This document shows, piece after piece, positions 1-8,577 of a DNA stretch of 64,000 bases. The translations under genes were made by a program, and so were the position numbers. The DNA lies in the NCBI RefSeq assembly GCF_026626635.1, contig NZ_JAPNKA010000001.1, forward strand, positions 11,950,501 to 12,014,500. Direction: 5' to 3'. Every line of letters starts with the position of its first letter. The first letter of the stretch is position 1. Source of the DNA: Archangium lansingense (GTDB taxonomy: Bacteria; Myxococcota; Myxococcia; Myxococcales; Myxococcaceae). Below the pieces are notes generated by a model. The model made no database searches. It was not told the origin of the DNA and worked only from the letters and a program-made list of their open reading frames with translations.

Positions 1-515
1 GGCTGATGGTCCTCCGCCCCAACGAGGGCATCTTCTTCGCCAACGCCGAGTCGCTCCGCGAGGAGATCCTGGAGCGCATCCAGCGCAGTCCCCGCCCGGT
101 CCGGACCGTGCTGTTGGACCTCGAGGCGACGACGGATCTGGACGTGCCCGGTGCCGACATGCTGGCCGACCTCCACGAGGATTTGGAGACCCAGGGGGTG
201 ACGTTGCTGCTGGCGCGGGCGCTCGCTCCCACGCGGGAGATGATGGAGCGCACCGGCTTGCTAGAGAAGGTGGGCCGAGACCACCTCTACCCGCACGTGC
301 TGAGTGGAGTGGTGGACTACCTGGCCCGGTACGCCCCCTACGCCGAGGAAGAGCGGGCGTTCTTCCACGACGGCCTGCACCGGCTGGAAACCCTGGCGGA
401 GGAGGTCGAGGACTCCATGCCGGCCGAGGAGCGAGATCAACTGGAGCGGATGCGGCAAAAGCTCCGCCAGGGCGAGTCCGTGCTGGAAGAGCCACGGGAT
501 TCCGGCCCTCACTGA
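1..515 (+). CDS. SulP-type sulfate permease, C-terminal STAS domain (5' end outside window)
   Basis: The reading frame is open to the left window edge, so this is the tail of a longer gene. The visible residues fit the cytoplasmic STAS domain that follows the membrane part of SulP anion transporters. A 'GIFFANAESLREEI' strand-helix matches the usual 'PLFFANA' motif, and 'VLLDLEATTDLDVPGADML' is the conserved core loop of the domain. After the STAS fold comes an acidic, Glu/Arg-rich helical extension of about 60 residues. The likely role is sulfate or related anion uptake at the inner membrane, which fits the sulfatase genes downstream. The membrane part cannot be seen, so a stand-alone STAS protein is not fully excluded. 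Confidence 0.8.
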   Translation, partial: LMVLRPNEGIFFANAESLREEILERIQRSPRPVRTVLLDLEATTDLDVPGADMLADLHEDLETQGVTLLLARALAPTREMMERTGLLEKVGRDHLYPHVLSGVVDYLARYAPYAEEERAFFHDGLHRLETLAEEVEDSMPAEERDQLERMRQKLRQGESVLEEPRDSGPH

Positions 516-561
516 CACACGCGCACGAACTCTCGGAGACAGTCCACGGAGGTAGTGAATC

Positions 562-1575
562 ATGAGGACATCCCCAGCACTCCGCACCGCCCGCGAGGTG
601 GTCCTGCCGCTGCTGTGCCTGACGGCGCTCGCCGCGAGCAGCCCCTCTCCCGCCCAGGCACCCGCGACGCGGGAGGATCCACTTCCCTCCTGGAATGAGG
701 GCGCACCGAAGAAGGCCATTCTCGACTTCGTCAAACGTGTCACCACGCCGGGCAGCCCGGACTTCATCCCCGTCGAGGAGCGCATCGCCACCTTCGACAA
801 CGACGGCACGCTCTGGCCCGAGCAGCCCGTCATCCAGGGTGCCTTCGTGCTCGCGCAGCTCCAGAAGCGCGTCGCGAAGGAGCCCTCGCTCAAGCAGAAG
901 CCCGCGGTCAAGGCCGCCCTCGATGGAGACCTCGAGTACCTGACCCGGGCCGGTGAGAAGGCGCTGATGGAGCTGTTCGCGATCACCTCCGCCAACCTGA
1001 CCGACGAGCAGTTCGACCAGGAGGTCCGCGAGTTCTTCCAGACGGCGAAGCACCCGAAGCTCGGCGTGCCCTACACCCAGCTCGCCTACCAGCCCATGGT
1101 GGAGCTGCTGGAGTACCTCCGCGCCAACGGTTTCCGCACGTACATCTCCTCGGGGGGCGGTATCGACTTCATGCGGGCCATCTCCCAGCAGATGTATGGG
1201 ATTCCGCCGGAGCAGGTGATCGGCAGCTCCCTGAAGAAGGAGTTCAAGGACCAGGGCGGAAAGTCCGTGCTCTGGAGGAAACCCGAGCCCGGCGCGGTCA
1301 ACGACAAGGAAACCAAGCCGGTGAACATCGACCTGCACATTGGCAGACGCCCGGTGCTCGCGGCCGGCAACGAGCGCTCCAGCGGTGACATCGCGATGCT
1401 CGAATACTCCCAGGGCCGCGAGGGGCCCTCGCTCCAGCTCCTCGTCAACCACGACGACGCGCAGCGGGAGTTCTCCTACCAGGAGAAGGACAACGCCTCG
1501 CTCAACGCCGCCAAGGCGCATGGCTGGACGGTGGTGAGCATCAAGAACGACTGGAAGACAGTCTTCAAGCAGTGA
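562..1575 (+). CDS. Secreted HAD-family phosphatase
   Basis: 337 residues with an N-terminal signal sequence ending near the Ala-rich stretch at residues 20-33, so the product is probably periplasmic. HAD motif I is 'FDNDGTLW' (nucleophile Asp79, general acid Asp81). 'TYISSGGG' near residue 195 fits motif II, a Lys-rich segment motif III, and 'AAGNERSSGD' motif IV. These identify a Mg-dependent aspartyl-phosphate-forming hydrolase of the phosphoserine-phosphatase-like type; the substrate is unknown. A GGAGG lies about 7 bases before the ATG. It sits between the SulP gene and a sulfatase in the same direction, so it may share their transcript and scavenge phosphate or process desulfated products (inference). 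Confidence 0.85.
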   Translation: MRTSPALRTAREVVLPLLCLTALAASSPSPAQAPATREDPLPSWNEGAPKKAILDFVKRVTTPGSPDFIPVEERIATFDNDGTLWPEQPVIQGAFVLAQLQKRVAKEPSLKQKPAVKAALDGDLEYLTRAGEKALMELFAITSANLTDEQFDQEVREFFQTAKHPKLGVPYTQLAYQPMVELLEYLRANGFRTYISSGGGIDFMRAISQQMYGIPPEQVIGSSLKKEFKDQGGKSVLWRKPEPGAVNDKETKPVNIDLHIGRRPVLAAGNERSSGDIAMLEYSQGREGPSLQLLVNHDDAQREFSYQEKDNASLNAAKAHGWTVVSIKNDWKTVFKQ

Positions 1576-1699
1576 GGGGTTGAGTCCGAATCCAGGACCC
1601 CACCCTTCCGGGCTGACCGAGCAGCCAGACCCAGACGGCCCCCACCCGGTGCATGCACATCATCTACGGCGCAATTCTGTTGCAAGGAGAGAAGACACC

Positions 1700-3175
1700 A
1701 TGGCCAGAGCTGTCAAAGCGCCCAACATCCTCGTCATCTTCGGAGATGACATCGGCTACTGGAACCTCAGCGCCTACAACCAGGGAATGCTGGGCTACGA
1801 AACGCCCAACATCGACCGTCTGGCGAAGGAAGGTGCGCTGCTCACCAACTACTACGGGCAACAGAGTTGCACCGCGGGCCGCGCGGCCTTCATCACCGGC
1901 CAGTGCCCCTTCCGCACGGGCCTGACGAAGGTCGGCATGCCGGGAGCCAAGGTGGGCCTGAGCGAAGAGGACCCGACGATCGCCGATATGCTCAAGTCGA
2001 TGGGCTACCACACCGCCCAGTTCGGCAAGAACCACCTCGGGGACAGGGACGAGCATCTGCCCACGAATCACGGCTTCGACGAGTTCTTCGGCAACCTGTA
2101 CCACCTCAACGCGGAAGAGGAGCCCGAGAACCCGGACTACCCGAAGGATCCCCAGTTCCGGAAGCGCTTCGGCCCGCGCGGCGTCATCCGCGCCTACGCG
2201 GACGGCCGCATCGAGGACACCGGGCCGCTCACGAAGAAGCGCATGGAGACCGCCGATGAGGAGTTCCTCGCCGCGGCCATCGACTACCTCGAGCGCGTGG
2301 CGGACTCCGACAAGCCCTTCTTCGTGTGGTTCAACACCACGCGCATGCACATCCACACGCACCTGAAGCCGGAGTCCCAGGGCAAGACGGGCATCGGGCT
2401 CTATCCCGACGGCATGGTCGAGCACGACGGTCACGTCGGCCAGCTCCTGGCCAAGCTCGACGAGCTGGAGCTGAAGGAGAACACCATCGTCATCTACTCC
2501 ACGGACAACGGCGCCATGTCCAACATGTGGCCGGACGGCGGACAGACGCCCTTCCGCGGAGAGAAGGACACCAACTGGGAGGGCGCGTTCCGCGTGCCGT
2601 GCCTTGTCCGCTGGCCAGGCGTCATCGAACCAGGCACCCGCCTCAACGCGCTCTTCTCGTCCGAGGACTGGCTGCCCACGCTGGTGGCCGCCGCGGGCGA
2701 CCCGAACGTCAAGGACAAGCTCCTGAAAGGCCATGAGGCCAATGACAGGACCTTCAAGGTGCACCTGGACGGCTACGATCAAACCCAGTTGCTCGCGGGG
2801 CAGGGGCCCTCCCAGCGCCAGGAGTTCTTCTACTTCGGCGACGATGGCGAGCTGCTCGCCGTGCGCCACGGGCATATCAAGGTGATCTTCGCCGAGCAGA
2901 AGGCCGAGGGCATCGATGTCTGGTCCACGCCCTTCGTGATGCGCCGGGCGCCACTCGTCTACGACCTGGGGGCGGACCCGTTCGAGCGGGGGGAGGATGG
3001 AGTCGGCTACCACACCTGGCTGATCGACCACACCTTCCTGCTCCTCCCGGCCCAGCAGTATGTGGCCCGGTTCCTCGAGAGCTTCAAGGAGTTCCCGCCG
3101 CGCCAGAAGCCGGCGAGCTTCACCATCGACCAGGTGATGGAGAAGCTGGAGAACTCTCAAAGCACGTCCAATTGA
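1700..3175 (+). CDS. Type I (formylglycine) sulfatase 1
   Basis: 491 residues from the ATG at 1700, chosen because AAGGAGA lies about 10 bases upstream; the frame is open further upstream without a better start. The fold begins with 'PNILVIFGDDIGYWN', whose paired Asp residues (16, 17) bind the metal. The sulfatase signature is 'CTAGR' (Cys57 to Arg61), a C-x-A-x-R form in which Cys57 must be oxidised to formylglycine. 'FGKNHLGD' supplies the Lys/His pair and 'STDNG' the late metal Asp-Asn. No signal peptide is visible, so the enzyme seems cytoplasmic. The matching formylglycine-generating enzyme is at 15055-16062, and a second close relative lies at 13054-14763. Substrate specificity cannot be read from the sequence. 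Confidence 0.92.
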   Translation: MARAVKAPNILVIFGDDIGYWNLSAYNQGMLGYETPNIDRLAKEGALLTNYYGQQSCTAGRAAFITGQCPFRTGLTKVGMPGAKVGLSEEDPTIADMLKSMGYHTAQFGKNHLGDRDEHLPTNHGFDEFFGNLYHLNAEEEPENPDYPKDPQFRKRFGPRGVIRAYADGRIEDTGPLTKKRMETADEEFLAAAIDYLERVADSDKPFFVWFNTTRMHIHTHLKPESQGKTGIGLYPDGMVEHDGHVGQLLAKLDELELKENTIVIYSTDNGAMSNMWPDGGQTPFRGEKDTNWEGAFRVPCLVRWPGVIEPGTRLNALFSSEDWLPTLVAAAGDPNVKDKLLKGHEANDRTFKVHLDGYDQTQLLAGQGPSQRQEFFYFGDDGELLAVRHGHIKVIFAEQKAEGIDVWSTPFVMRRAPLVYDLGADPFERGEDGVGYHTWLIDHTFLLLPAQQYVARFLESFKEFPPRQKPASFTIDQVMEKLENSQSTSN

Positions 3176-3189
3176 CGGTGACGCGCCGT

Positions 3190-3219
3190 CCGCCCCCTGA
3201 GAACCCTTCCAGGGGGCGG
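3190..3219 (+). terminator. GC-rich hairpin after sulfatase 1
   Basis: A perfect 9-bp stem (CCGCCCCCT paired with AGGGGGCGG) around a 12-base loop starts 14 bases after the sulfatase stop. It has no T-run, so termination strength is uncertain. Confidence 0.5.
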
Positions 3220-3268
3220 GTGCCGGTGGTCCGACTCATGACTGCCCGTTCACACGAGAGGTCCGAAG

Positions 3269-3412
3269 ATGAGAACACACCCACTCACGGCGATGAGTGT
3301 GTCGGTCCTCCTGCTGATCTCGGCCAGCGCTGCCGCGCAAACGGAAGCGAGCGCCGAGCCCGGCACGGAGGAGACGCGGTCCGCCCAGGCGCTGGAGGCT
3401 CACGATGGCTGA
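3269..3412 (+). CDS. Small secreted protein, 47 aa
   Basis: A short frame encodes 'MRTHPLTAMSVSVLLLISAS' followed by 'AAAQTEAS', a convincing signal peptide, and then an acidic Glu/Thr/Ala tail. Its TGA overlaps the start of the next gene by 8 bases (the ATG at 3405), suggesting translational coupling. A weak GAGAGG lies about 8 bases upstream. The mature part is only about 20 residues. It may be a true small secreted peptide, or the remnant head of a longer exported protein. I do not recognise the family. Confidence 0.5.
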   Translation: MRTHPLTAMSVSVLLLISASAAAQTEASAEPGTEETRSAQALEAHDG

Positions 3413-3809
3413 CATGCTCAATCAGTTGTGGCGGGAGATCGTCGAGCGCCCCGATGGGCCCATGGCCTTCCGCTTCTACCTCCAACCGGTGATGGCGATG
3501 CTGTTGGCCATGCGCGACGGCATCAAGGACGCGCACGAGGGGCGGCCCGCCTACTTGTGGGCGCTCTTCACGGACAAGCCGCACCGGCGCGAGCTGCTGC
3601 AATCTGGATGGAGCTCGGTCGCCAGGGTCTTCATCCTCGCCGTGGCGATGGACCTCATCTATCAGGTCCTCGTGCTCAAGGAGCTGCGGCCCCTCGAAGG
3701 TCTGCTCGTGGCCGTGTTCCTGGCCATCGTGCCGTACGTGTTGCTGCGCGGTCCGGTGAACCGGGTTGCCCGCGGCCTCTTCCACCACCGTGCCCGCAGA
3801 CAGAACTGA
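3405..3809 (+). CDS. Small inner-membrane protein
   Basis: 134 residues. The N-terminal half is amphipathic ('LNQLWREIVERPDGPMAFRFYLQPVM'-like, with a helix around residues 20-36). Two hydrophobic segments follow at about residues 72-90 and 95-115, and the end is a basic 'FHHRARRQ' tail. The start overlaps the preceding small secreted frame by 8 bases, so the two are probably cotranslated. The position just downstream of sulfatase 1 suggests it belongs to that unit. The family is not recognised with certainty and no catalytic motif is visible. Confidence 0.65.
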   Translation: MADMLNQLWREIVERPDGPMAFRFYLQPVMAMLLAMRDGIKDAHEGRPAYLWALFTDKPHRRELLQSGWSSVARVFILAVAMDLIYQVLVLKELRPLEGLLVAVFLAIVPYVLLRGPVNRVARGLFHHRARRQN

Positions 3810-3827
3810 TGACGCAGCTGCCGCGCC

Positions 3828-4586
3828 TCAAGGGGCTGCGCGCCCGCCGATCTCCGGGAAGCGCTCGTAGGCCCGCTTCAGCACGTCCAGGTGCGCGGGG
3901 TTGTCCAGGTCGAGCGGCGCATCGGTGAGGTTCACCACCCACCCGCCCGTGGCGGTACGCCGTGAGCGCGAGAGCAGCTCCGCGTCGCGCGCCGGGTCTG
4001 GAAAGCCGATGGCTCGTGCGGTGGCTGCCGACCAGTAGTTCAGCCACCCCAGCCGATGCGGAATCTCGGGCGACCGGATGTGCTCCGCGAGCTTGAGCAC
4101 TGGCAGCCCCCGTGGCGGGCTCCCCGGCTTACGCACCGGATCTCTCGTCTGCTGCGAAATCACAACGGCTGCGTTGGACGGCGTCGCGTGCCCCCAGAAA
4201 GCACGAGCACCTTCCCCAATGGCCGCCAGCACATCCGCTGCCGCTGCAATGCCAGCTGCGTCCAGGTATAACGATCCATGGACTTCAAAGTGAGGCGGGC
4301 TCCGTGCGGCAAGCCCGTTCGGGTTCTCCCACCCGGTAAGCGTCACTGGACGGTTTCTGTCATCGTTGCAAAGGTAGGGAAACCCGCCGTCTGTCCTGTT
4401 TGCTGCGACCCACTCATCGCGGTGAGGCAGTACGATGAACTCCTCTTTTTCAGAGAACGTCCAACCCAGCCGCAAGCCGGGCAGAGCGCCCTCCATTCCA
4501 TGAACGATAGCGAGAGGCCGCCTATCTTCGCCCACGAGTGCAGGCGCATAGACGATGATGCCAAGTTCATCAGAAAAGACCGCCAT
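3828..4586 (-). CDS. DUF5953/Imm52-like candidate immunity protein, copy A
   Basis: 252 residues, soluble, no signal peptide or membrane helix. The sequence resembles a myxobacterial family I associate with DUF5953 and immunity-52 proteins ('WTFSEKEEFIVLPHRDEW', 'LGWLNYWSAATARAIGFPDP'). The ATG lies one base after the stop of the lipoprotein gene upstream, so the two are cotranscribed and probably translationally coupled. A second copy of the same length is at 8578-9336. The last 60 or so residues of the copies are nearly identical while residues 85-165 differ strongly, as expected if the middle recognises a changing partner. An immunity role is inference from order, size and divergence. A plain hypothetical protein is the alternative. 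Confidence 0.7.
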   Translation of the reverse strand: MAVFSDELGIIVYAPALVGEDRRPLAIVHGMEGALPGLRLGWTFSEKEEFIVLPHRDEWVAANRTDGGFPYLCNDDRNRPVTLTGWENPNGLAARSPPHFEVHGSLYLDAAGIAAAADVLAAIGEGARAFWGHATPSNAAVVISQQTRDPVRKPGSPPRGLPVLKLAEHIRSPEIPHRLGWLNYWSAATARAIGFPDPARDAELLSRSRRTATGGWVVNLTDAPLDLDNPAHLDVLKRAYERFPEIGGRAAP

Positions 4587-4587
4587 G

Positions 4588-5514
4588 TCAGCACCAATCC
4601 ATGATGACGATGTTGAGGTTGGGATCTAGTTTCTCAAGAGCAAATTTATGTGCGGCGCTTTTCACGCCAACGACAAAGTTATATCCGCATGTTTCTGCAA
4701 GCCTTTTCTCGCGCTGTATTTCCGGCAGTTTCATCCGGGCAAAGAACCTCTGGGAATGAGGCGATTGTATGTCGAAATCATCAGTCTTTACTTCCCACAA
4801 CGTGCGCGTGACCAGTTGCAGCGCATCGAAGTTCTTCCCATTCACGAACACATCCCAGCCGGGGAAGCTGTTGTTCGGAAGTTTGTCGGCGCACGCGTTG
4901 TGAGGGTCATTCCCGCCCATGTGTGGCACCGGGACAGGCTTGCACTCCGGCCGGCGCTCCCGCTCCGAGGTCTCGATTGGCCCCAGGGGAGGAAAGTCCG
5001 GCCCTTCTGGCTTCGGCTTGGGCCTTTGCTTCGGCAAGGGGTTCTGCGGAACGGGCTTCACTTCAGGCGCGGGCTTCACTTCAGGCGCGGGCCTTGCGTC
5101 CTCGGGCTCAGCCCATTTCAGCTCATACGCTTCCAGCGCCTCTTTGATGGCGAAGCCCACCATCACCACTCCCGTGACGATCACCGCCCCCACCACGAGC
5201 TCCGGAGCCGCCAGGACACAGACCCCGAGTCCCACCGCCGCCGCCCCTGCGGAGGCAACCGCGCATCTTCCCGTGGTGTCGTGAAACTCGAGCCGCTCAT
5301 GGTCCAGGGCATGAAAGCACCGCTCCGCCAGCACGGGCCAGGGCTCGGAAGCCTCCTGGACGGCGCACCGCCCCCCGTCCGTCCAGGGCAGCGTCGCCGC
5401 TCGCTGGAGGCTGGCGCGCCTCGGGTCCCGGGCCACTGGCTCTCTCGGGCTCGGCGCTGACGTAGCGCAGGCTGACACGAAGAGCAGAAGTGCGATGCAC
5501 GCTCGGACTCGCAT
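4588..5514 (-). CDS. Lipoprotein with nuclease-like C-terminal domain, candidate toxin, copy A
   Basis: 308 residues from the ATG at 5514, which has GGAGG 8 bases upstream; longer starts lack this. A lipobox 'LLLFVSACA' follows a basic start. Then come a Cys-containing globular part, two hydrophobic helices (about residues 85-125) and a Pro/Lys/Glu-rich linker with a 'PAPEVK' repeat. A C-terminal domain of about 95 residues opens with 'NNSFPGWDVFVNGKNFD'. In it Asp230, then Glu241-Val-Lys243 ('LWEVKTDD'), fit the D...(D/E)xK core of PD-(D/E)xK nucleases. I think the tail belongs to the family catalogued as DUF6310. It is followed after one base by the DUF5953-like gene. A nuclease toxin is inference; the motif is seen, activity is not. 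Confidence 0.68.
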   Translation of the reverse strand: MRVRACIALLLFVSACATSAPSPREPVARDPRRASLQRAATLPWTDGGRCAVQEASEPWPVLAERCFHALDHERLEFHDTTGRCAVASAGAAAVGLGVCVLAAPELVVGAVIVTGVVMVGFAIKEALEAYELKWAEPEDARPAPEVKPAPEVKPVPQNPLPKQRPKPKPEGPDFPPLGPIETSERERRPECKPVPVPHMGGNDPHNACADKLPNNSFPGWDVFVNGKNFDALQLVTRTLWEVKTDDFDIQSPHSQRFFARMKLPEIQREKRLAETCGYNFVVGVKSAAHKFALEKLDPNLNIVIMDWC

Positions 5515-5534
5515 GGCTACGTCCTCCAACCAGG

Positions 5535-5555
5535 CCAGGACCGAGAGAGTCCTGG
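5535..5555 (-). promoter_or_regulatory. Leader hairpin before candidate toxin A
   Basis: A perfect 7-bp inverted repeat (CCAGGAC, 7-base loop, GTCCTGG) sits about 20 bases upstream of the lipoprotein start, just before its GGAGG. The same stem, with one base changed only in the loop, occurs at 10285-10305 before copy B. This suggests a leader RNA structure or an operator, but it may simply have been carried along by the recent duplication. Confidence 0.45.
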
Positions 5556-5685
5556 CGGGGCTGTCCGGAGTATGCCGGCGCGCTCCGGCAGCGACGAGAA
5601 CGAGCACGCGGGGTGAGCGAGGCACTGGCCGGGACACTCGACCTGCGACGTTCTGATACGTTGAGGTCCTGAGAGGTAGGCCCGC

Positions 5686-7467
5686 GTGTCCGCACATCCT
5701 CCTTCCCCAGTCCCGAGCCCCTCGTCTCCCCTCGCGGCAATGGGGGCCCTGCGTCCGCCCGACATGACCCCGCTGTCACCCGGCACCCGCATCGCCGGAG
5801 AGGTGGTGGAAGGCGAGCTGGGCTCCGGCGGCTTCGCCACCGTGTACCTGGTGCGCGACCCGGACGGCCGCCTGTCCGCCCTCAAGTTGCTGCCCCTGGA
5901 CCAGGGCGAGGAGCGGGCCGCGCGCGCCTGGCGCGAGCTGTCGCTGGGCATGCGCCTGCGTCACCCCAACCTCGCGCGCCAGCTCGGCGGCGGCCAGTGG
6001 CCCGAGGACGAGCCCCGCTTCGTCTGGCTGAAGCTGGAGCTGGTTGACGGCCCCACCTTGGAGGAGTGGGGCCTGGTGCCCGGGCGCACCGTGGGCGAGG
6101 TGCTGGAGCGGATGTTGGAGTTGGCGCGCGCGCTGGCGGTGATGCACGAGGCGGGCATGGTGCACCGGGATGTGAAGGAAGCGAATGTGCTGGTGCGCGA
6201 GAGCGACGGACAGGCGGTGCTGGTGGACTTCGGGGTGAGCTACCGCAAGGGGAACCCCACCCTCACCAAAGGCATGTTTCCCCCGGGCACGCTGCCCTAC
6301 CGCGCTCCGGAGGCCTGGGCCTATGGCCGCGCGCACGTGGGCGTGGCGGGCGCGCACTACCGGGCCGGACCGGGGGATGACCTGTACGCGCTGGGCGTCG
6401 TCCTCTACCGGTTGCTGACGGGCCGCTTCCCCTTCCGTTTCACCGACGACGGAGGCGTGGACGTGGAGGCGGTGCTGCACCGGGATCCGCTGTCGCCGCG
6501 CCTCGTCAACCCGCGTGTGCCCCGGGAGGTGGAGGCGGTGTGCCTGCGGTTGTTGGCCAAGAAGCCCGAGGAGCGCTACCCGAGCGCGGTGGCGCTGTAC
6601 GAGGCGCTGGAGACGGTGAAGGCCGGGGCGGACGCATCCTGGAAGCTGCCGCTGCACCCGGAGAGGCGGCGCGCGGTGAAGCCGTGGGCGCGCCGGGGCC
6701 GGATGCTGGCGGGGGTGGGACTGGGGTTGGCCCTGGCGCTGGGGGCGTGGTGGCTCGGCTCCGGCCAGGAAGTGGCGCCCTCAGAGCCCGTGCCAGAACC
6801 TGTGCGAGCCGTGGCCGCGCCTCCCGCACCCGAGGTGCCCTCTCCCGCGGCCGCCGCCCCGCCGGTGACGCCCCGAAAGGACAGTGCCCCCGTGAAGCAG
6901 CAGCAGCAGACGCCCAACGCTCCGCCTGAAGCAGCCCCCAAGAGCTGGGGCGCCGCCGTGCGCAACGCGTGTGCCGGCCTCACCGGCTTCGCCTTCCAGG
7001 CCTGCGTGGCTGGCCAGCAGCAGGTGCCACCCGCGCCCCCCGCTCCGCCTCCCCAGGAGTGCCCCGCCGGGGCCGTGGAGACCATGACGCGCATTCTCGG
7101 CCTGAGCATCGGGGAGAAGACAAGCGTCGACTGGAGCGACGTGCGCGGCAGGTCCGTGCGCGTGTACGAGAACACCCCAGTCCGCGTGCCGGGCCACTGG
7201 GAGGCGGGGGCCGACTTCACGGGCAAGGGCTACAAGATTGCGCTGCCAGACGAAACCCGCATTTCCGGGCGGCTCTACGTCAGGGAGGGGAGAGTGTACG
7301 GCCGCCTGACTGCGGCTCGCACGCCCGACGGTGTGACGTACCCGATGTGCCTGGAGTTGATGGATACGGATGACAACGTCGGCCTCGAGCTCCAGCCCGG
7401 CAGCGAGCCGGGGAAGATGATGGTCGACCCTGTTGTGCGCGTACGGGTGGTGGACCGTTTCAAATAG
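5686..7467 (+). CDS. Membrane-anchored Ser/Thr protein kinase
   Basis: 593 residues from a GTG with GAGAGGTAGG upstream. The kinase domain covers about residues 30-315: Gly loop 'GELGSGGFATVYLV', ATP Lys in 'SALKLL', catalytic 'VHRDVKEANVL', metal 'VDFGVSY' and 'YRAPEAW'. All essential residues are present, so it should be active. A Pro-rich N-terminus precedes it. A single membrane helix near residues 338-360 ('GLGLALALGAWWLG') is followed by a Pro/Ala-rich linker and a C-terminal extracytoplasmic domain of about 150 residues that I do not recognise. It is followed about 100 bases later by a DUF2381-type gene, a common myxobacterial partnership, and is flanked on both sides by copies of the candidate toxin-immunity unit. 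Confidence 0.92.
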   Translation: MSAHPPSPVPSPSSPLAAMGALRPPDMTPLSPGTRIAGEVVEGELGSGGFATVYLVRDPDGRLSALKLLPLDQGEERAARAWRELSLGMRLRHPNLARQLGGGQWPEDEPRFVWLKLELVDGPTLEEWGLVPGRTVGEVLERMLELARALAVMHEAGMVHRDVKEANVLVRESDGQAVLVDFGVSYRKGNPTLTKGMFPPGTLPYRAPEAWAYGRAHVGVAGAHYRAGPGDDLYALGVVLYRLLTGRFPFRFTDDGGVDVEAVLHRDPLSPRLVNPRVPREVEAVCLRLLAKKPEERYPSAVALYEALETVKAGADASWKLPLHPERRRAVKPWARRGRMLAGVGLGLALALGAWWLGSGQEVAPSEPVPEPVRAVAAPPAPEVPSPAAAAPPVTPRKDSAPVKQQQQTPNAPPEAAPKSWGAAVRNACAGLTGFAFQACVAGQQQVPPAPPAPPPQECPAGAVETMTRILGLSIGEKTSVDWSDVRGRSVRVYENTPVRVPGHWEAGADFTGKGYKIALPDETRISGRLYVREGRVYGRLTAARTPDGVTYPMCLELMDTDDNVGLELQPGSEPGKMMVDPVVRVRVVDRFK

Positions 7468-7572
7468 GGCGGCCCGGAGTCCAGATGGGCGGGACCGGAC
7501 ACCACCGGAGAGGAGGTGTGGTAGAGGCCAACGTCCCCGGTCTCGTCCGCTTTCCCTGGAGGTTTGCGTCCT

Positions 7573-8508
7573 GTGTTCGTCCTGCCCCTCGCCATCGTCG
7601 TGGGAGTGAGCCTGCCCGCCGAGCCCACCGCCACTGTGCCCTCCACGCTGCCTGTATGTGAGAAGGGCACGCGCTACCTTGAGCTGACAGCGGACTCGCC
7701 CAGCGAGGCGCACGAGGTGTGCATCCATCCCGGGCTCTCCACCAACGTCTTCTTCGACGCGAAGCTGGCACACGTGGAGCTGGCCAGGCGGGAGTGGTTC
7801 CGAGTGATAGCGGATGAGACGGGCCTCACGCTCGTGCCCACGGTGGCGCTGGGAGACGGAGAGCGTGTGCCGCTGAAGGTCTCCTTTCAGGACGGCGCGG
7901 CCCCGGCGGGCGTCACCTTCACTCTGGTGGTGCACCCCTTCGAAGCCGAGCGGCAGGTGGAGGTGACGCGGAAGCCGCGCACGCTGGCCTCCTACCGGGA
8001 GGGTGAGCAGCAGGCGCGGGCGGAAGCGCGGCAATGCCAGGAGGAGAAGGTGCATCTGGAGGCGGAATGTGCCGGGCGGATGGGTCTGCTGGGCCTGCTC
8101 GCCCAGGAATTGCTGGGCAAGGACGGCATCGCCGGTAGCAACATCACCAAGCGTGTCACCTCGCGCCCGGGCAACAGACTCCACTCCATCGAGGCCCGCA
8201 GCTACCGCTCGGACACCGGGCGCATGGAGGGCGAGCGGAAGGTGGTGCGGCTCATCGTGAAGCAGCTGGTGCTGAACACAGGGAACACACCCTGGACGCC
8301 TGCGGGGGCGGTGCTGGTGGGTCACCAGGGAGTGGAGTGGAAGGCGCTCGGCGTGTGGGCGCAGGAGCCCATTGCCCCGGGGGAGAAGCGCCTCGTTGGG
8401 GTGGAGGTGGAGATGACGGAGATAGAGGCGCGCGGCACCTTCACCCTGAAGCTGTGGAGCCAGGACGCTGGCACCGCGGAGTTCTTCGATGGGGTGACGT
8501 TCCCGTAG
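7573..8508 (+). CDS. DUF2381 family secreted protein (TIGR02268-type)
   Basis: About 311 residues. The frame allows a TTG at 7564, but the GGAGG at 7558-7562 is properly spaced only for the GTG at 7573. The signal sequence 'FVLPLAIVVGVSLPAEP' is followed by the arrangement of the Myxococcus paralogous family TIGR02268/DUF2381: a beta-rich N-terminal half ('VCEKGTRYLELTADS', 'EVCIHPGLSTNVFFD'), a Gln/Glu/Arg-rich coiled-coil (about residues 140-185) and a beta-rich C-terminal half. The function of the family is unknown. It is repeatedly found beside Ser/Thr kinases and here follows one directly, so it may act as a sensor or cell-envelope partner (inference). Confidence 0.8.
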   Translation: MFVLPLAIVVGVSLPAEPTATVPSTLPVCEKGTRYLELTADSPSEAHEVCIHPGLSTNVFFDAKLAHVELARREWFRVIADETGLTLVPTVALGDGERVPLKVSFQDGAAPAGVTFTLVVHPFEAERQVEVTRKPRTLASYREGEQQARAEARQCQEEKVHLEAECAGRMGLLGLLAQELLGKDGIAGSNITKRVTSRPGNRLHSIEARSYRSDTGRMEGERKVVRLIVKQLVLNTGNTPWTPAGAVLVGHQGVEWKALGVWAQEPIAPGEKRLVGVEVEMTEIEARGTFTLKLWSQDAGTAEFFDGVTFP

Positions 8509-8577
8509 CTCACGGGCGCCCGCTCGCGAGCCCAAAGGCGGAACCTCGAGCACGGCCACCACGAGCTTTGCCGGGCC

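Larger units (their letters stand above)
3836..5600. repeat. Long direct duplication, copy A
   Basis: The candidate immunity gene, lipoprotein gene and about 80 bases of upstream leader are repeated at about 8576-10340 in the same orientation. Stretches of near identity, such as the first 40 bases at the low-coordinate end, the lipoprotein N-terminal half and the leader, alternate with diverged stretches in the toxin and immunity specificity regions. About 3 kb, holding the kinase and DUF2381 genes, separates the copies. Confidence 0.85.

Noticed and set aside
3172..3492. 106-residue frame starting at the sulfatase stop
   Set aside because: It overlaps the better-supported small secreted frame and the membrane protein gene out of frame, and its sequence is Arg/Ser/Pro-rich without any family feature.
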